Below the pieces are notes generated by a model. The model did no database searches and was not told the DNA's origin. It worked only from the letters and a program-made list of their open reading frames with translations. The translations under genes and the position numbers were made by a program. From Bin76 sp963665765 (GTDB lineage Bacteria > Actinomycetota > Acidimicrobiia > Spongiisociales > ZC4RG35), in contig OY762464.1 in NCBI GenBank assembly GCA_963665765.1, forward strand, positions 930,001 through 994,000: DNA of 64,000 nucleotides, given 5' to 3'. Shown piece after piece: positions 42,449 through 50,864 of the stretch. The first letter of the stretch is position 1. Each line of letters starts with the position of its first letter.

Positions 42449-43321
42449 ATGACGCCCGAGTCGGCTTACCGGCAGTGTGAGCAGATCACCTGGGCGGAGG
42501 CCCGTAACTTCGCTTATGGCATTCGGCTCCTTTCTTCCCCCAAGCGCAAGGCCATCGCGGCGCTGTACGCCATGGCTCGACGCATCGATGACGTCGGCGA
42601 CGGCGACTGGCCACCTGACCGCAAACTGGCTGCCCTGGACGACCTGCACTCCACCATCCAGGCGCTTGCGGCAGGACAGATCCCCGACCCCGGTGATGCG
42701 GTGGTCGTGGGCATCGCCCATGCCGCTGACCTCTATCCGATTCCCTTGGCCGCACTGCACGAGATCGTGGAAGGTTGTGAGCAGGATGTGCGGGGCGAGA
42801 CCTATCTGACGATGAACGACACAGTTCGCTACTGCCGCTTGGTGGCCGGGTCGGTCGGCCGCCTGTCGTTGGGTGTCTTCGGCGCCCAGCCGAACCGATC
42901 CCACCCCCAGCATCAGGACAACCCCGCCCAGATGGCCGATGATCTGGGAGTGGCCCTCCAACTGACCAACATGCTGCGCGACATCAAAGAGGACCATCGC
43001 ATGGGACGCATCTACCTCCCGGAGCAGGACAGGGACCGGTTCGGCATCATTTCGGGCGAGTGGGCGCCGCCCGACCGGGTGGGGGAGTTGGTCGAGCATG
43101 TGGCGAAGCAGGCGGCCCACTGGTTCGAGCAAGGACTGACCCTGCTCGAATATCTCGACCACCGAAGCCGGGCCTGCACCGCGGCCATGGCCGGCATCTA
43201 CCAACGAGTCCTGCACCGCATTCTCGCCCGACCCACCAGTCCGCTTCACGAACGAGTCAGCCTCCCCGCCTGGGAAAAGGTACTGGTGGCGGTTCGCAGT
43301 GTTTCCGGGCTGCGACCTTGA
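42449..43321 (+). CDS. hpnD: Presqualene diphosphate synthase HpnD
   Basis: Joins two farnesyl diphosphates to presqualene diphosphate. Signatures: NFAYGIRLLSSPKRKAIAALY, the first Asp motif in ARRIDDVGDGD, TMNDTVRYCRLVAGSVG, and the second region LTNMLRDIKEDHRMGRIYLP. About 290 residues. ATG at 42449 (GTG at 42446 also possible) with GAGAGG near. The stop TGA overlaps the TTG start of hpnE. Confidence 0.93.
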   Translation: MTPESAYRQCEQITWAEARNFAYGIRLLSSPKRKAIAALYAMARRIDDVGDGDWPPDRKLAALDDLHSTIQALAAGQIPDPGDAVVVGIAHAADLYPIPLAALHEIVEGCEQDVRGETYLTMNDTVRYCRLVAGSVGRLSLGVFGAQPNRSHPQHQDNPAQMADDLGVALQLTNMLRDIKEDHRMGRIYLPEQDRDRFGIISGEWAPPDRVGELVEHVAKQAAHWFEQGLTLLEYLDHRSRACTAAMAGIYQRVLHRILARPTSPLHERVSLPAWEKVLVAVRSVSGLRP

Positions 43322-44670
43322 GCAGCAGCCAACCGCGGGTGGTGGTGGTGGGAGGAGGACTGGCCGGTCTGGCGGCGGGACTGGAGGCGGCCGATGGCGG
43401 CGCGGCGGTGACGCTTTTGGAGCGGCGCCCACGTCTGGGAGGGGCCACCTGGTCATTTCGGCGCAGGGGAATCTGGTTCGACAACGGCCAGCACGTCTTC
43501 TTGCGTTGCTGTGACGCCTATCTGGGTTTTTTGCGGCGCATCGGTTCCCACCATCAGGTCTTTTTGCAGAAACGGCTCGAGATACCGGTGCTACGCCCCG
43601 GTGGCCGCGCCGGCTCGATCCGACGAACCGCCGGTCCCGCCCCGCTCCATCTGGCATTTTCCCTGCTCTCCTACCCACACCTGAGCCTCCGCCAAAGGGT
43701 GAGGGTATTGCGAACGGGTTGGGCTCTTCGTCAGTTGGACCCCGATGACCCGTCCCTGGACGAAATAACTTTCGGCGACTGGCTGGCCGCCCACCGGCAG
43801 GACTCCGAGGCCATCGAGACGTTTTGGAACCTGGTGATACTGCCCACCGTCAATGCGCCCGCCGCGGCGGTCTCTCTCAAACTGGCCGCCAAAGTGTTCG
43901 TGACCGGGCTTTTGACCGAAGCCAAGGCGGCCGACATCGGCTGGGCCATGGCGCCGCTTTCTGCTGTGCACGGAGACGCCGCCCGCCGAGCACTGGAGAA
44001 AATCGGGGCAGAGGTGAGAACCGGCGCCGGGGTCACCGGCATACGGCAGGGCCCCTCGGGACGACTGCAGGTTAGGATGAACGACGACCTGATCGATGCC
44101 GAGTCGGTGGTGGTGGCGGTCCCTCACGATGAGGTGGCCCCCCTGCTGCCGCCGGGCGCCGTCCCCCACCAGGATCGGCTACCGGACTTGGGAGCATCGC
44201 CCATCGTGAACGTCCATCTGGTGTACGACCGGACGGTAACCCGGATGCCGATGTTCGCGGCGGTGGGAAGCGATGTGCAATACGTATTCGATCGCACGGA
44301 AGGGGCCGGATTGGATGACGGCCGTCAGTGTCTGGCCATATCCCTGTCCGCGGCCGAGTCGTACATCGGCCGGAGTTCGACAGATCTGATCACACACTTC
44401 AGCCAGGAGTTGGCCCGCCTGCTGCCCTCGGCGGCAAAAGCCCGGGTCACCGAAGCGATCGTCACCCGGGAAAGGTCGGCCACTTTCTACGGCGCCCCCG
44501 GAACCGACGTCCTGCGAGCCGGCGCCGAATGCCGACTCGCGGGGGTCTATCTGGCGGGCGCCTGGTGCGACACCGGCTGGCCCGCCACCATGGAAGGGGC
44601 GGTTCGCAGTGGAACCAGAGCGGGTCGTCTGGCGGCGGGCTTCGCGTCCGGGACCGCGACTGCGGCATGA
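43318..44670 (+). CDS. hpnE: Hydroxysqualene dehydroxylase HpnE
   Basis: FAD-dependent amine-oxidase/desaturase-fold enzyme that reduces hydroxysqualene to squalene. The N-terminal dinucleotide motif is VVVVGGGLAGLAAGLEAAD, followed by LLERRPRLGGATWSF and FDNGQHVFLRCCDAYLGFL. The C-terminus has YLAGAWCDTGWPATMEGAVRSG, the second FAD-binding motif. TTG at 43318 overlapping the hpnD stop (TTGA) is the natural start; the frame runs further upstream inside hpnD. It ends overlapping the next gene by ATGA. A C30 carotenoid role is a less likely alternative. Confidence 0.92.
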   Translation: MSSSQPRVVVVGGGLAGLAAGLEAADGGAAVTLLERRPRLGGATWSFRRRGIWFDNGQHVFLRCCDAYLGFLRRIGSHHQVFLQKRLEIPVLRPGGRAGSIRRTAGPAPLHLAFSLLSYPHLSLRQRVRVLRTGWALRQLDPDDPSLDEITFGDWLAAHRQDSEAIETFWNLVILPTVNAPAAAVSLKLAAKVFVTGLLTEAKAADIGWAMAPLSAVHGDAARRALEKIGAEVRTGAGVTGIRQGPSGRLQVRMNDDLIDAESVVVAVPHDEVAPLLPPGAVPHQDRLPDLGASPIVNVHLVYDRTVTRMPMFAAVGSDVQYVFDRTEGAGLDDGRQCLAISLSAAESYIGRSSTDLITHFSQELARLLPSAAKARVTEAIVTRERSATFYGAPGTDVLRAGAECRLAGVYLAGAWCDTGWPATMEGAVRSGTRAGRLAAGFASGTATAA

Positions 44671-45689
44671 ACCACCCACGACGCACCCCCGATGTTCTGG
44701 AACGGACCGCCGAGCTGACGGGTCCCGCCCTCCGGGCGGCGGTGGACCGTCTGTCGCCGGGATTGGCAGCCCCGGCCCGCTACCACTTCGGATGGGTTGA
44801 CTCCGATGGCCGACCCCACCCCAAAAGCCGCCACGGCAAGGGAGTGCGCCCCACTTTGGCCCTGTTGTCCGCCGAGGCGGTGGGCGCATCACCCCAAATC
44901 GGGCTCCCCGGCGCGGTCGCCGTGGAATTGGTGCACAACTTTTCGCTCGTGCACGACGACATCGTGGATGACGACGCCGAACGACGACACCGCGCCACCA
45001 TGTGGAAAGTCTTCGGAACGGGAAACGCCATCATCGTGGGAGACGCCCTCATGGGACTGGCTCTGCAGGTGCTGCTGGAAGAACCCACCCCGGCCCGCAC
45101 CGCCGCGGCAGCCGACCTGACCCGGGCCACCATGGCCATGATCACCGGACAGTACATGGACATGTCCTTCAGTCAACGGGAGCGGGTCGAGGTGGACGAG
45201 TGCTGGGAGATGGTGTCATGCAAGACGGGGGCACTGTTGGCACACGCCGGCGCGGTGGGCGCCATCCTGGCCGGCGCTCCCGCCGCCACGGTGGAGGCTC
45301 TGCGTAATTTCGGGAACGAACTGGGACTGGCCTTTCAGGCTCAAGATGACCTGCTGGGTATTTGGGGGGATCCGGCGGTGACCGGCAAGCCTGCCGGCAA
45401 CGATCTGCGGGAAAAAAAACAGTCGATCCCGGTCACGGTGGCCCTCTGTTCCGGAACCGACGCCGGAGAAGAACTCGCCTCCCTCTATGCAAAAGACCAC
45501 CTCAACGACTCTGAAATTGCCCAAGCGGCCCTTCTGGTGGAGGAGGCGGGCGGAAGAGAAGCCACCGAGGCGGCGGCCCAAGAGCGGCTGCGTCACGTCT
45601 CCGAGGTGCTGTTCATGGCGGATATCGAACCGGGCCCGGCCCAGGAGATGCTGGAACTGGCCCGGTTCATCGTAAACCGAGAGTTCTGA
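44667..45689 (+). CDS. Polyprenyl diphosphate synthase
   Basis: Head-to-tail isoprenyl diphosphate synthase, presumably supplying farnesyl diphosphate to HpnD. First Asp-rich motif LVHDDIVDDDAERRH, second AQDDLLGIWGD; GKGVRPTLALLSAEAVG and GDALMGLALQVL are also typical. 340 residues. ATG overlaps the hpnE stop (ATGA). Chain length cannot be fixed with confidence from sequence; a geranylgeranyl product is possible. The four-gene order hpnC-hpnD-hpnE-synthase looks like one operon. Confidence 0.9.
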   Translation: MNHPRRTPDVLERTAELTGPALRAAVDRLSPGLAAPARYHFGWVDSDGRPHPKSRHGKGVRPTLALLSAEAVGASPQIGLPGAVAVELVHNFSLVHDDIVDDDAERRHRATMWKVFGTGNAIIVGDALMGLALQVLLEEPTPARTAAAADLTRATMAMITGQYMDMSFSQRERVEVDECWEMVSCKTGALLAHAGAVGAILAGAPAATVEALRNFGNELGLAFQAQDDLLGIWGDPAVTGKPAGNDLREKKQSIPVTVALCSGTDAGEELASLYAKDHLNDSEIAQAALLVEEAGGREATEAAAQERLRHVSEVLFMADIEPGPAQEMLELARFIVNREF

Positions 45690-45777
45690 GAACGTCGGCC
45701 CGCGGCGGCAGGCACTACGCCCTGACTAGACGTACTGCCTATGGAGGTATCCCCTCCACCTGGTAACTTGAGGGCCG

Positions 45778-46995
45778 GTGAGCAATGACGGCGGGGAAAT
45801 CCCTCGTGGCACAGGCAGGTTCTGGGAAATCTTTTGGGTGGCGCTTCGGCTGGGGCTCACCTCGTTCGGAGGGCCGGTGGCGCATTTTGGCTACTTCCAC
45901 AACGAGTACGTCGAACGGCGACGCTGGGTGGACGAGGGGACATTCGCCGACTTTTTGGCACTCTCCCAGGCCACTCCCGGCGCGGCTAGTTCCCAACTGG
46001 GTTTCGCCGTGGGAATGGTGCGAGGAGGTTTGCGGGGTGGATTGGCGGCGTGGCTGGGGTTCACTCTCCCTTCGGCGGTCATTCTCACCTCCTTGGGTCT
46101 GGCCGCCGCCCGGATCGGCGAGCGGGCGCAGGGATGGATCCATGGTTTGGTGGTGGTGGCGGTGCCGGTGGTGGGTTTGGCGGTGTGGAAACTGTGGCTC
46201 AAACTGGCCCCCGACCCCTTCCGCAGCTTCCTGGCGATCGGATCCGCAGTCGCTCTGATCGCTTTCTCCTCTTCCACCCGAACCACCGCGGTGGCGGTGA
46301 TCGTGGCAGGAGGCATGCTGGGGTGGCGTTTCTGCCGAGAGGACGACCCTCAGGAGACCGAACGCCGCTTGGTGGCCTTCACCAGACGATCCGGCATGAT
46401 CGCCGCCGTGGTCTTCTTTGGCCTGCTGGCCGTCCTTCCCATCGCCCGCCGCCTCACCGAAGCGGAGATCGTGGACGTCACCGACGCCTTTTACGGCGCC
46501 GGCGCCCTGGTGTTCGGCGGCGGCCCGGTGGTGCTGCCCCTGTTGGAGTCAGAGGTCGTGGAACCGGGGTGGGTGGACTCCGAGCTCTTCATCGCCGGCT
46601 TTGGCGCTGCTCAGGCCATCCCCGGTCCCGTGTTCGCTTTTTCCTCCTATCTGGGGGCGGTGATGGAACCCGAACCCAATGAGATAGCCGGCGCGGCCCT
46701 GGCCCTGGTGGCTCTCTACCTGCCTTCCCTCCTGATAGTGATGGCCGCCCTTCCGTTCCTCGCCACCCTGCGCACTCACCGCGGAGTACAAGCCGCCCTG
46801 CGGGGAGTCAACGCGGCAGTGGTCGGGATACTCCTAATAGCGCTCTACGACCCCTTGTGGATCGACGCTATCCGAGAACCCTCGGACCTGGCCCTGGCCC
46901 TGGTGGCCTTCGGACTACTGGCCTTTTGGAAGCTTCCCGCCTGGCTGGTGGTGCTCCTCACCGCCGCGGGCGGGGGCATCCTGGCTGCTGTCTGA
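45778..46995 (+). CDS. chrA: Chromate transporter ChrA, two-domain type
   Basis: Membrane transporter of the CHR family, which exports chromate by exchange or proton motive force. Both halves are present: N-terminal GLTSFGGPVAHFGYFHNEYV and ALSQATPGAASSQLGFAVG, C-terminal FYGAGALVFGGGPVVLPLLE and GFGAAQAIPGPVFAFSSYLG. About ten to twelve hydrophobic segments, 405 residues. GTG at 45778 follows TTGAGG. The gene is probably separate from the hpn operon (88-base gap). Other anions such as sulfate may be transported. Confidence 0.9.
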   Translation: MSNDGGEIPRGTGRFWEIFWVALRLGLTSFGGPVAHFGYFHNEYVERRRWVDEGTFADFLALSQATPGAASSQLGFAVGMVRGGLRGGLAAWLGFTLPSAVILTSLGLAAARIGERAQGWIHGLVVVAVPVVGLAVWKLWLKLAPDPFRSFLAIGSAVALIAFSSSTRTTAVAVIVAGGMLGWRFCREDDPQETERRLVAFTRRSGMIAAVVFFGLLAVLPIARRLTEAEIVDVTDAFYGAGALVFGGGPVVLPLLESEVVEPGWVDSELFIAGFGAAQAIPGPVFAFSSYLGAVMEPEPNEIAGAALALVALYLPSLLIVMAALPFLATLRTHRGVQAALRGVNAAVVGILLIALYDPLWIDAIREPSDLALALVAFGLLAFWKLPAWLVVLLTAAGGGILAAV

Positions 46996-47084
46996 AAGCC
47001 ATTGATCTAAACGCCCGACACAGAACCGGAGTTCCACCTTCGGCCAAGTGCCGGCTCTCATACGCCCCCACCTGGTTAGGCCTC

Positions 47085-47996
47085 CTACCAGAGGATCTGG
47101 TTGGCGGCGCCTTGCACGGCGTCTTGGATCGATCCGGTGTATATCCCGGTGGAGAGATATTTCCATCCGGCGTCGGGGAAGATGGTCACCACCGTCCCCG
47201 AGCGCAATTCTCCGGCGATGCGCAAAGCCACCGCCAGCGCCGCTCCGCAGGAGGGCCCGGCGAACATCCCCTCCATGGAAAGCAGCCGACGGGTATGTTC
47301 GATCGTGGGGGCGAGGCGAACCAGTATCCGGCGATCGATCCGATCGGCTTCGAAAATGGGGGGAACGTAACCGGCGTCCATGGAGCGGAGGCCGGTGATC
47401 AACTCGCCCATGGGGGGCTCGGCCGCCACCACCTGCGCCACGGGAAAGGACTCTCGGATGGCGGCGCCGGCGCCCATCAGGGTTCCCCCGGTGCCCAACC
47501 CGGCCACGAAGGCGTCCACCCGATCAAGCTCCTCCACAATCTCCCGCCCGGTCCCGCGGTAATGCGCCTCCACGTTGGCCGGGTTGTCATATTGATTGAG
47601 CATCAGATAGTCGCCCGAAGCCGCCAGTCGTTCGGCCATTCGCACCGCCCCGTTGGATCCTTCATCACCGGGCGAGAAAATGATCTCCGCTCCGAAAGTC
47701 CTCAGGGTTTCGATTCGCTCGGCGCCGGCGCCTTGGGCCATCACCACCGTCAAGGGAAGGTTCCACAGCAAAGCCAATCGAGCCAGGGCGATCCCCGTGT
47801 TTCCCGAGGACGGTTCCAACAAGTGCGTTCCCGGAGTCAGTCGCCCCTCTGAGCGGGCCTTTTCCAGCATCGCCACCGCTATCCGATCCTTGATCGACCC
47901 GGTGGGCAGCACCCACTCCAATTTGGCATAGATGTCGACGCCCGGTGGGGAGAAGGCATCCAACCGGACCAGGGGTGTGGACGGCAGGCTGGTCAC
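47085..47996 (-). CDS. cysM: Cysteine synthase CysM (CysO-dependent type)
   Basis: PLP enzyme of the beta-replacement family. The lysine motif is LPTGSIKDRIAVAML, SSGNTGIALARLA follows, and the cofactor phosphate loop is GLGTGGTLMGAG. Neighbours show the pathway: cysO 16 bases upstream and the Mec protease next, as in mycobacteria, where CysM uses O-phosphoserine and the thiocarboxylate of CysO. Length 303 and the last residues ANQILW, resembling mycobacterial CysM, support this. It is convergent with chrA. Confidence 0.92.
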   Translation of the reverse strand: MTSLPSTPLVRLDAFSPPGVDIYAKLEWVLPTGSIKDRIAVAMLEKARSEGRLTPGTHLLEPSSGNTGIALARLALLWNLPLTVVMAQGAGAERIETLRTFGAEIIFSPGDEGSNGAVRMAERLAASGDYLMLNQYDNPANVEAHYRGTGREIVEELDRVDAFVAGLGTGGTLMGAGAAIRESFPVAQVVAAEPPMGELITGLRSMDAGYVPPIFEADRIDRRILVRLAPTIEHTRRLLSMEGMFAGPSCGAALAVALRIAGELRSGTVVTIFPDAGWKYLSTGIYTGSIQDAVQGAANQILW

Positions 47997-48012
47997 GGCC
48001 GGGGGATCGGGA

Positions 48013-48288
48013 TCAACCCCCGGCCACCGAGGGAAGAATGGTGATCTCCGAAGGCTGCGAACAAGGGGTGTTCAGACCCTGCAGATAGCGAATGTCCTCG
48101 TCGTTGAGAAAAACGTTGACGAACACCGGCACCGATCCGTCCGGATCCAGCAGCTGGCGAGCCAATCCCGAGTATCGTTTCCCAAGGTCGGCAAAGATCT
48201 CTCCCACCGTGGCGCCGCGGGCGGTCACCGAGGCGTCCCCTCCGGCATGAACGCGAAGAATGGTGGGCAGGCGAATAGTGTGGGTCAT
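48013..48288 (-). CDS. cysO: CysO, ubiquitin-like sulfur carrier
   Basis: Small MoaD/ThiS-fold protein, 91 residues, that carries sulfide as a C-terminal thiocarboxylate. The sequence ends ITILPSVAGG with the required diglycine. IRLPTILRVHAGGD starts the fold and VNVFLNDEDIRYLQGLNTP is the usual central segment. It overlaps mec by four bases and lies before cysM, so the sulfur carrier, its activator, its protease and the acceptor enzyme are in one operon. Confidence 0.93.
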   Translation of the reverse strand: MTHTIRLPTILRVHAGGDASVTARGATVGEIFADLGKRYSGLARQLLDPDGSVPVFVNVFLNDEDIRYLQGLNTPCSQPSEITILPSVAGG

Positions 48289-48749
48289 AATCTGCGTTCC
48301 TCCTGGGGGTGCGATTCGAAACTAAGAGCAGCCTCAAAGCTAAGAGCAGTCTCGGTGATCTGATTATCCCGGATCCGAAAGCCCCGAACCGAAAGGGTGT
48401 CCATTCTTTCCATTCCCACCAGCACGTACAGCCAATCGGGCTCCGGGGCCAGGGCAACGTCCGTGGGAGAGGGGTAGGCGGGTGAGTGGGTGTGGGAATG
48501 GAACACCCCCACCAACTCCCAACCCTGCGACCGGGCATGGCGCAGCGTTCTGAAATGCTCCGCCGGATCGATCACGTAATTGGCCGGGGAGTGGGCGATA
48601 TTGGTGAGCGGATAAGCCTTGGCCAGTCGACCGTCGGGCTGTCCGGCCAGCAAACCGCATGCCTCCTCGGGGTAGCAGTCCCGGGCATGGTCCACCATCA
48701 CCTGGCGGATGGCTTCGGAAACATGGATGGTTGAAAGCTCGTCAGACAT
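48285..48749 (-). CDS. mec: Mec, M67-family JAMM metalloprotease for CysO-cysteine
   Basis: Zinc protease that cleaves the new cysteine from the CysO C-terminus. The JAMM residues are clear: Glu in CYPEEACGLL, then FHSHTHSPAYPSPTD with the HxH, Ser and Asp. 154 residues. The C-terminal tail ETALSFEAALSFESHP comes from an 18-base tandem duplication (48318-48353), 15 of 18 positions equal, adding six residues outside the catalytic fold. ATGA overlap with cysO. Confidence 0.92.
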   Translation of the reverse strand: MSDELSTIHVSEAIRQVMVDHARDCYPEEACGLLAGQPDGRLAKAYPLTNIAHSPANYVIDPAEHFRTLRHARSQGWELVGVFHSHTHSPAYPSPTDVALAPEPDWLYVLVGMERMDTLSVRGFRIRDNQITETALSFEAALSFESHPQEERRL

Positions 48750-48785
48750 TGGAATCTCCCGCCGGGCGGGAAAAGGCCGAGTCGG

Positions 48786-49964
48786 TCAGACGGTCCTGGG
48801 AACCGACCCGGCGGGCATACAGTACTGATCGTATTCGACGATCGCCGGCGGGAGGTTCTCGTCGGAACAGGCCGCACAGTCGGGGTTGCGGCGCAGCTTG
48901 AGCGTCCGGAACTCCTGGGTGAGGGCGTCGTAGGTCAAAAGCTTTCCGACCAGCGATTCCCCTATGCCCAGCAACATCTTGATGGCCTCCATAGCCTCCA
49001 GGGAACCGATGATCCCCGGCAGCACGCCCAGCACACCCGCCTCCGCACAGGACGGCGCCAATTCGGGCGGAGGAGGCTGGGGGAACAGACACCGGTAGCA
49101 AGGCCCCTGGTAGGGGTGGAAAACGCTGGTTTGACCCTCGAAGCGGAAGATGGCCCCGTGGACCACCGGCACGCGGAGATGAAGCGAGGCGTCGTTCACC
49201 AGATAGCGGGTGGGGAAATTGTCGCCTCCGTCCACCACCAGATCGTAACCGGACATGATGTCCAGAACGTTGTGGGCGGACAGACGCTGTCTGTAGGGCT
49301 CGACCTTGACATCCGGATTGAGAGCAGTGAGCGTCTCCCGCGCCGAATCCACCTTGGGATGGCCCAGCCGGTCCATGTTGTGCAGGATCTGTCGCTGCAG
49401 GTTGGAGGCGTCCACCACATCGAAGTCGACCACGCCCAAGGTTCCCACTCCCGCCGCCGCCAGGTAGAGAGCGGCGGGGGAACCCAAACCTCCGGCCCCC
49501 ACCAAGAGCACCCGGGAACTCAGCAACTTGGCCTGACCTTCCTCTCCCACTTCCGGCAGCAGAGTGTGTCTGCTGTAGCGCATCTTCTGATCCGAGGTAA
49601 GCGTCACCGGCTCGGACCAGGGACGACCCTCCGCCTTCCACTGACCGAACCCGCCGGCCATGGAGAGAACATTGCGATACCCCAACTCTTGGAGGGAGAG
49701 GGCGGCCAAGGCCGACCGAGCGCCACCCGCGCAATAGACCACGATCTCGGTGTTGGGATCGGGCACCTGCATGGAGATGGACGATTCCAAAAGGCCCCGG
49801 GGGATCAGATGCGCCCCCGGGATGGCGCCCTGCTCGTACTCTTCATGCTCTCGCACGTCCAGCAGCAGCAAATCGGTTTCCGACAGCCGGGGCTCCACAT
49901 CGGCGGGATTTACTTCCCTGATGCGGGCTTTGGCTCGTCTAAGTAGGTCCTGGAAGGTCAGCAT
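48786..49964 (-). CDS. MoeZ/MoeB-type adenylyltransferase with N-terminal rhodanese domain
   Basis: Activates the CysO C-terminus by adenylation and then loads sulfur. Residues 15-115 are a rhodanese domain with persulfide Cys in VVYCAGGARSA. Residues 125-390 are the ThiF/E1 domain: SRHTLLPEVGEEGQAKL, VGAGGLGSPAALYLAAAGVG, LQRQILH, Cys in APSCAEAGVLGVLPG and two zinc CxxC pairs (CYRC, CAAC). In mycobacterial MoeZ the rhodanese domain is C-terminal; here the order is reversed. It starts the operon moeZ-mec-cysO-cysM. Confidence 0.9.
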   Translation of the reverse strand: MLTFQDLLRRAKARIREVNPADVEPRLSETDLLLLDVREHEEYEQGAIPGAHLIPRGLLESSISMQVPDPNTEIVVYCAGGARSALAALSLQELGYRNVLSMAGGFGQWKAEGRPWSEPVTLTSDQKMRYSRHTLLPEVGEEGQAKLLSSRVLLVGAGGLGSPAALYLAAAGVGTLGVVDFDVVDASNLQRQILHNMDRLGHPKVDSARETLTALNPDVKVEPYRQRLSAHNVLDIMSGYDLVVDGGDNFPTRYLVNDASLHLRVPVVHGAIFRFEGQTSVFHPYQGPCYRCLFPQPPPPELAPSCAEAGVLGVLPGIIGSLEAMEAIKMLLGIGESLVGKLLTYDALTQEFRTLKLRRNPDCAACSDENLPPAIVEYDQYCMPAGSVPRTV

Positions 49965-49982
49965 GGGGGTCCTGGCTCGAGG

Positions 49983-50864
49983 TTATCTGTTCTGTGAAAC
50001 CCCGCCCAATCCGGAAATGTTCCCCGAAGCCGCCGCCACCGTGTTGGACATCAGCATCGCCCTGGTCATCACCCCCACCCCACCGGGCACCGGAGTGACC
50101 GCCGAGGCGACCTCCCTGACCTCCGCATAGTCGACATCACCCACCAGGCCCACCTCGGTGCGGTTGATCCCCACATCGATCACCACCGCCCCGGGCTTCA
50201 CCCAGGAAGCCTTCACCATCCGGGCTCTTCCCACCGCGGCCACCAGGATATCGGCTTGGCGGGCCAGAGCCTCCAACTCGACGGTGCGGGAGTGGGCGAG
50301 GGTGACCGTGGCGTCCACCCCTTTGGTGGACATCAGCAGCGCCAGGGGCTTTCCCACCAAAAAACTTCGGCCGATCACCACCACCCGTCGACCACTGGTC
50401 GGGATCCCGTAGTGGCTGAGGATCCGCATCACCCCGGCGGGAGTGCAGGGCCGAGGCCCCGGCGCCTCCGCCACCAGTCGGCCGAGGTTCTCGCGGTGAA
50501 GCCCATCCACGTCCTTTCCGGGATCGATACATCCCACCACCGCTCCCTCGTCCAATCCTCTCGGGAGAGGCAGTTGGACCAGGATCCCGTCCACTCCCGG
50601 GTCGGCGCTCAGGTTCCTCACCAAATCCTCTATCTCGTCCTGGGTGGAGGTTGCCTCCATTTGATGGTGGATGGAGCGAATCCCCACCCGGGCCGCGTCC
50701 CGGCGCTTGGCCCGGACATAGGTGTGGGAAGCGGGGTCGTCGCCCACCAGCACCGTAGCCAGGCCGGGGACGTGACCGGCTTCGGCGAGAGAGCGGACCG
50801 CAGAGGCCACTTCCTCCATCACCGCGGCGGCCACCGCCTTCCCGCTGAGCGTCAGAGCGGCCAT
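49983..50864 (-). CDS. folD: Methylenetetrahydrofolate dehydrogenase/cyclohydrolase FolD
   Basis: Bifunctional one-carbon enzyme interconverting methylene-, methenyl- and formyl-tetrahydrofolate. Signatures: ASHTYVRAKRRDAARVGI with catalytic Tyr and Lys region, GILVQLPLPRGLDE, PGKDVDGLHREN, PCTPAGVMRIL, VVVIGRSFLVGKPLALLM and TPVPGGVGVMTRAML. 293 residues. ATG at 50864 overlaps the purH stop, which suits the formyl-folate supply to PurH. Confidence 0.96.
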   Translation of the reverse strand: MAALTLSGKAVAAAVMEEVASAVRSLAEAGHVPGLATVLVGDDPASHTYVRAKRRDAARVGIRSIHHQMEATSTQDEIEDLVRNLSADPGVDGILVQLPLPRGLDEGAVVGCIDPGKDVDGLHRENLGRLVAEAPGPRPCTPAGVMRILSHYGIPTSGRRVVVIGRSFLVGKPLALLMSTKGVDATVTLAHSRTVELEALARQADILVAAVGRARMVKASWVKPGAVVIDVGINRTEVGLVGDVDYAEVREVASAVTPVPGGVGVMTRAMLMSNTVAAASGNISGLGGVSQNR

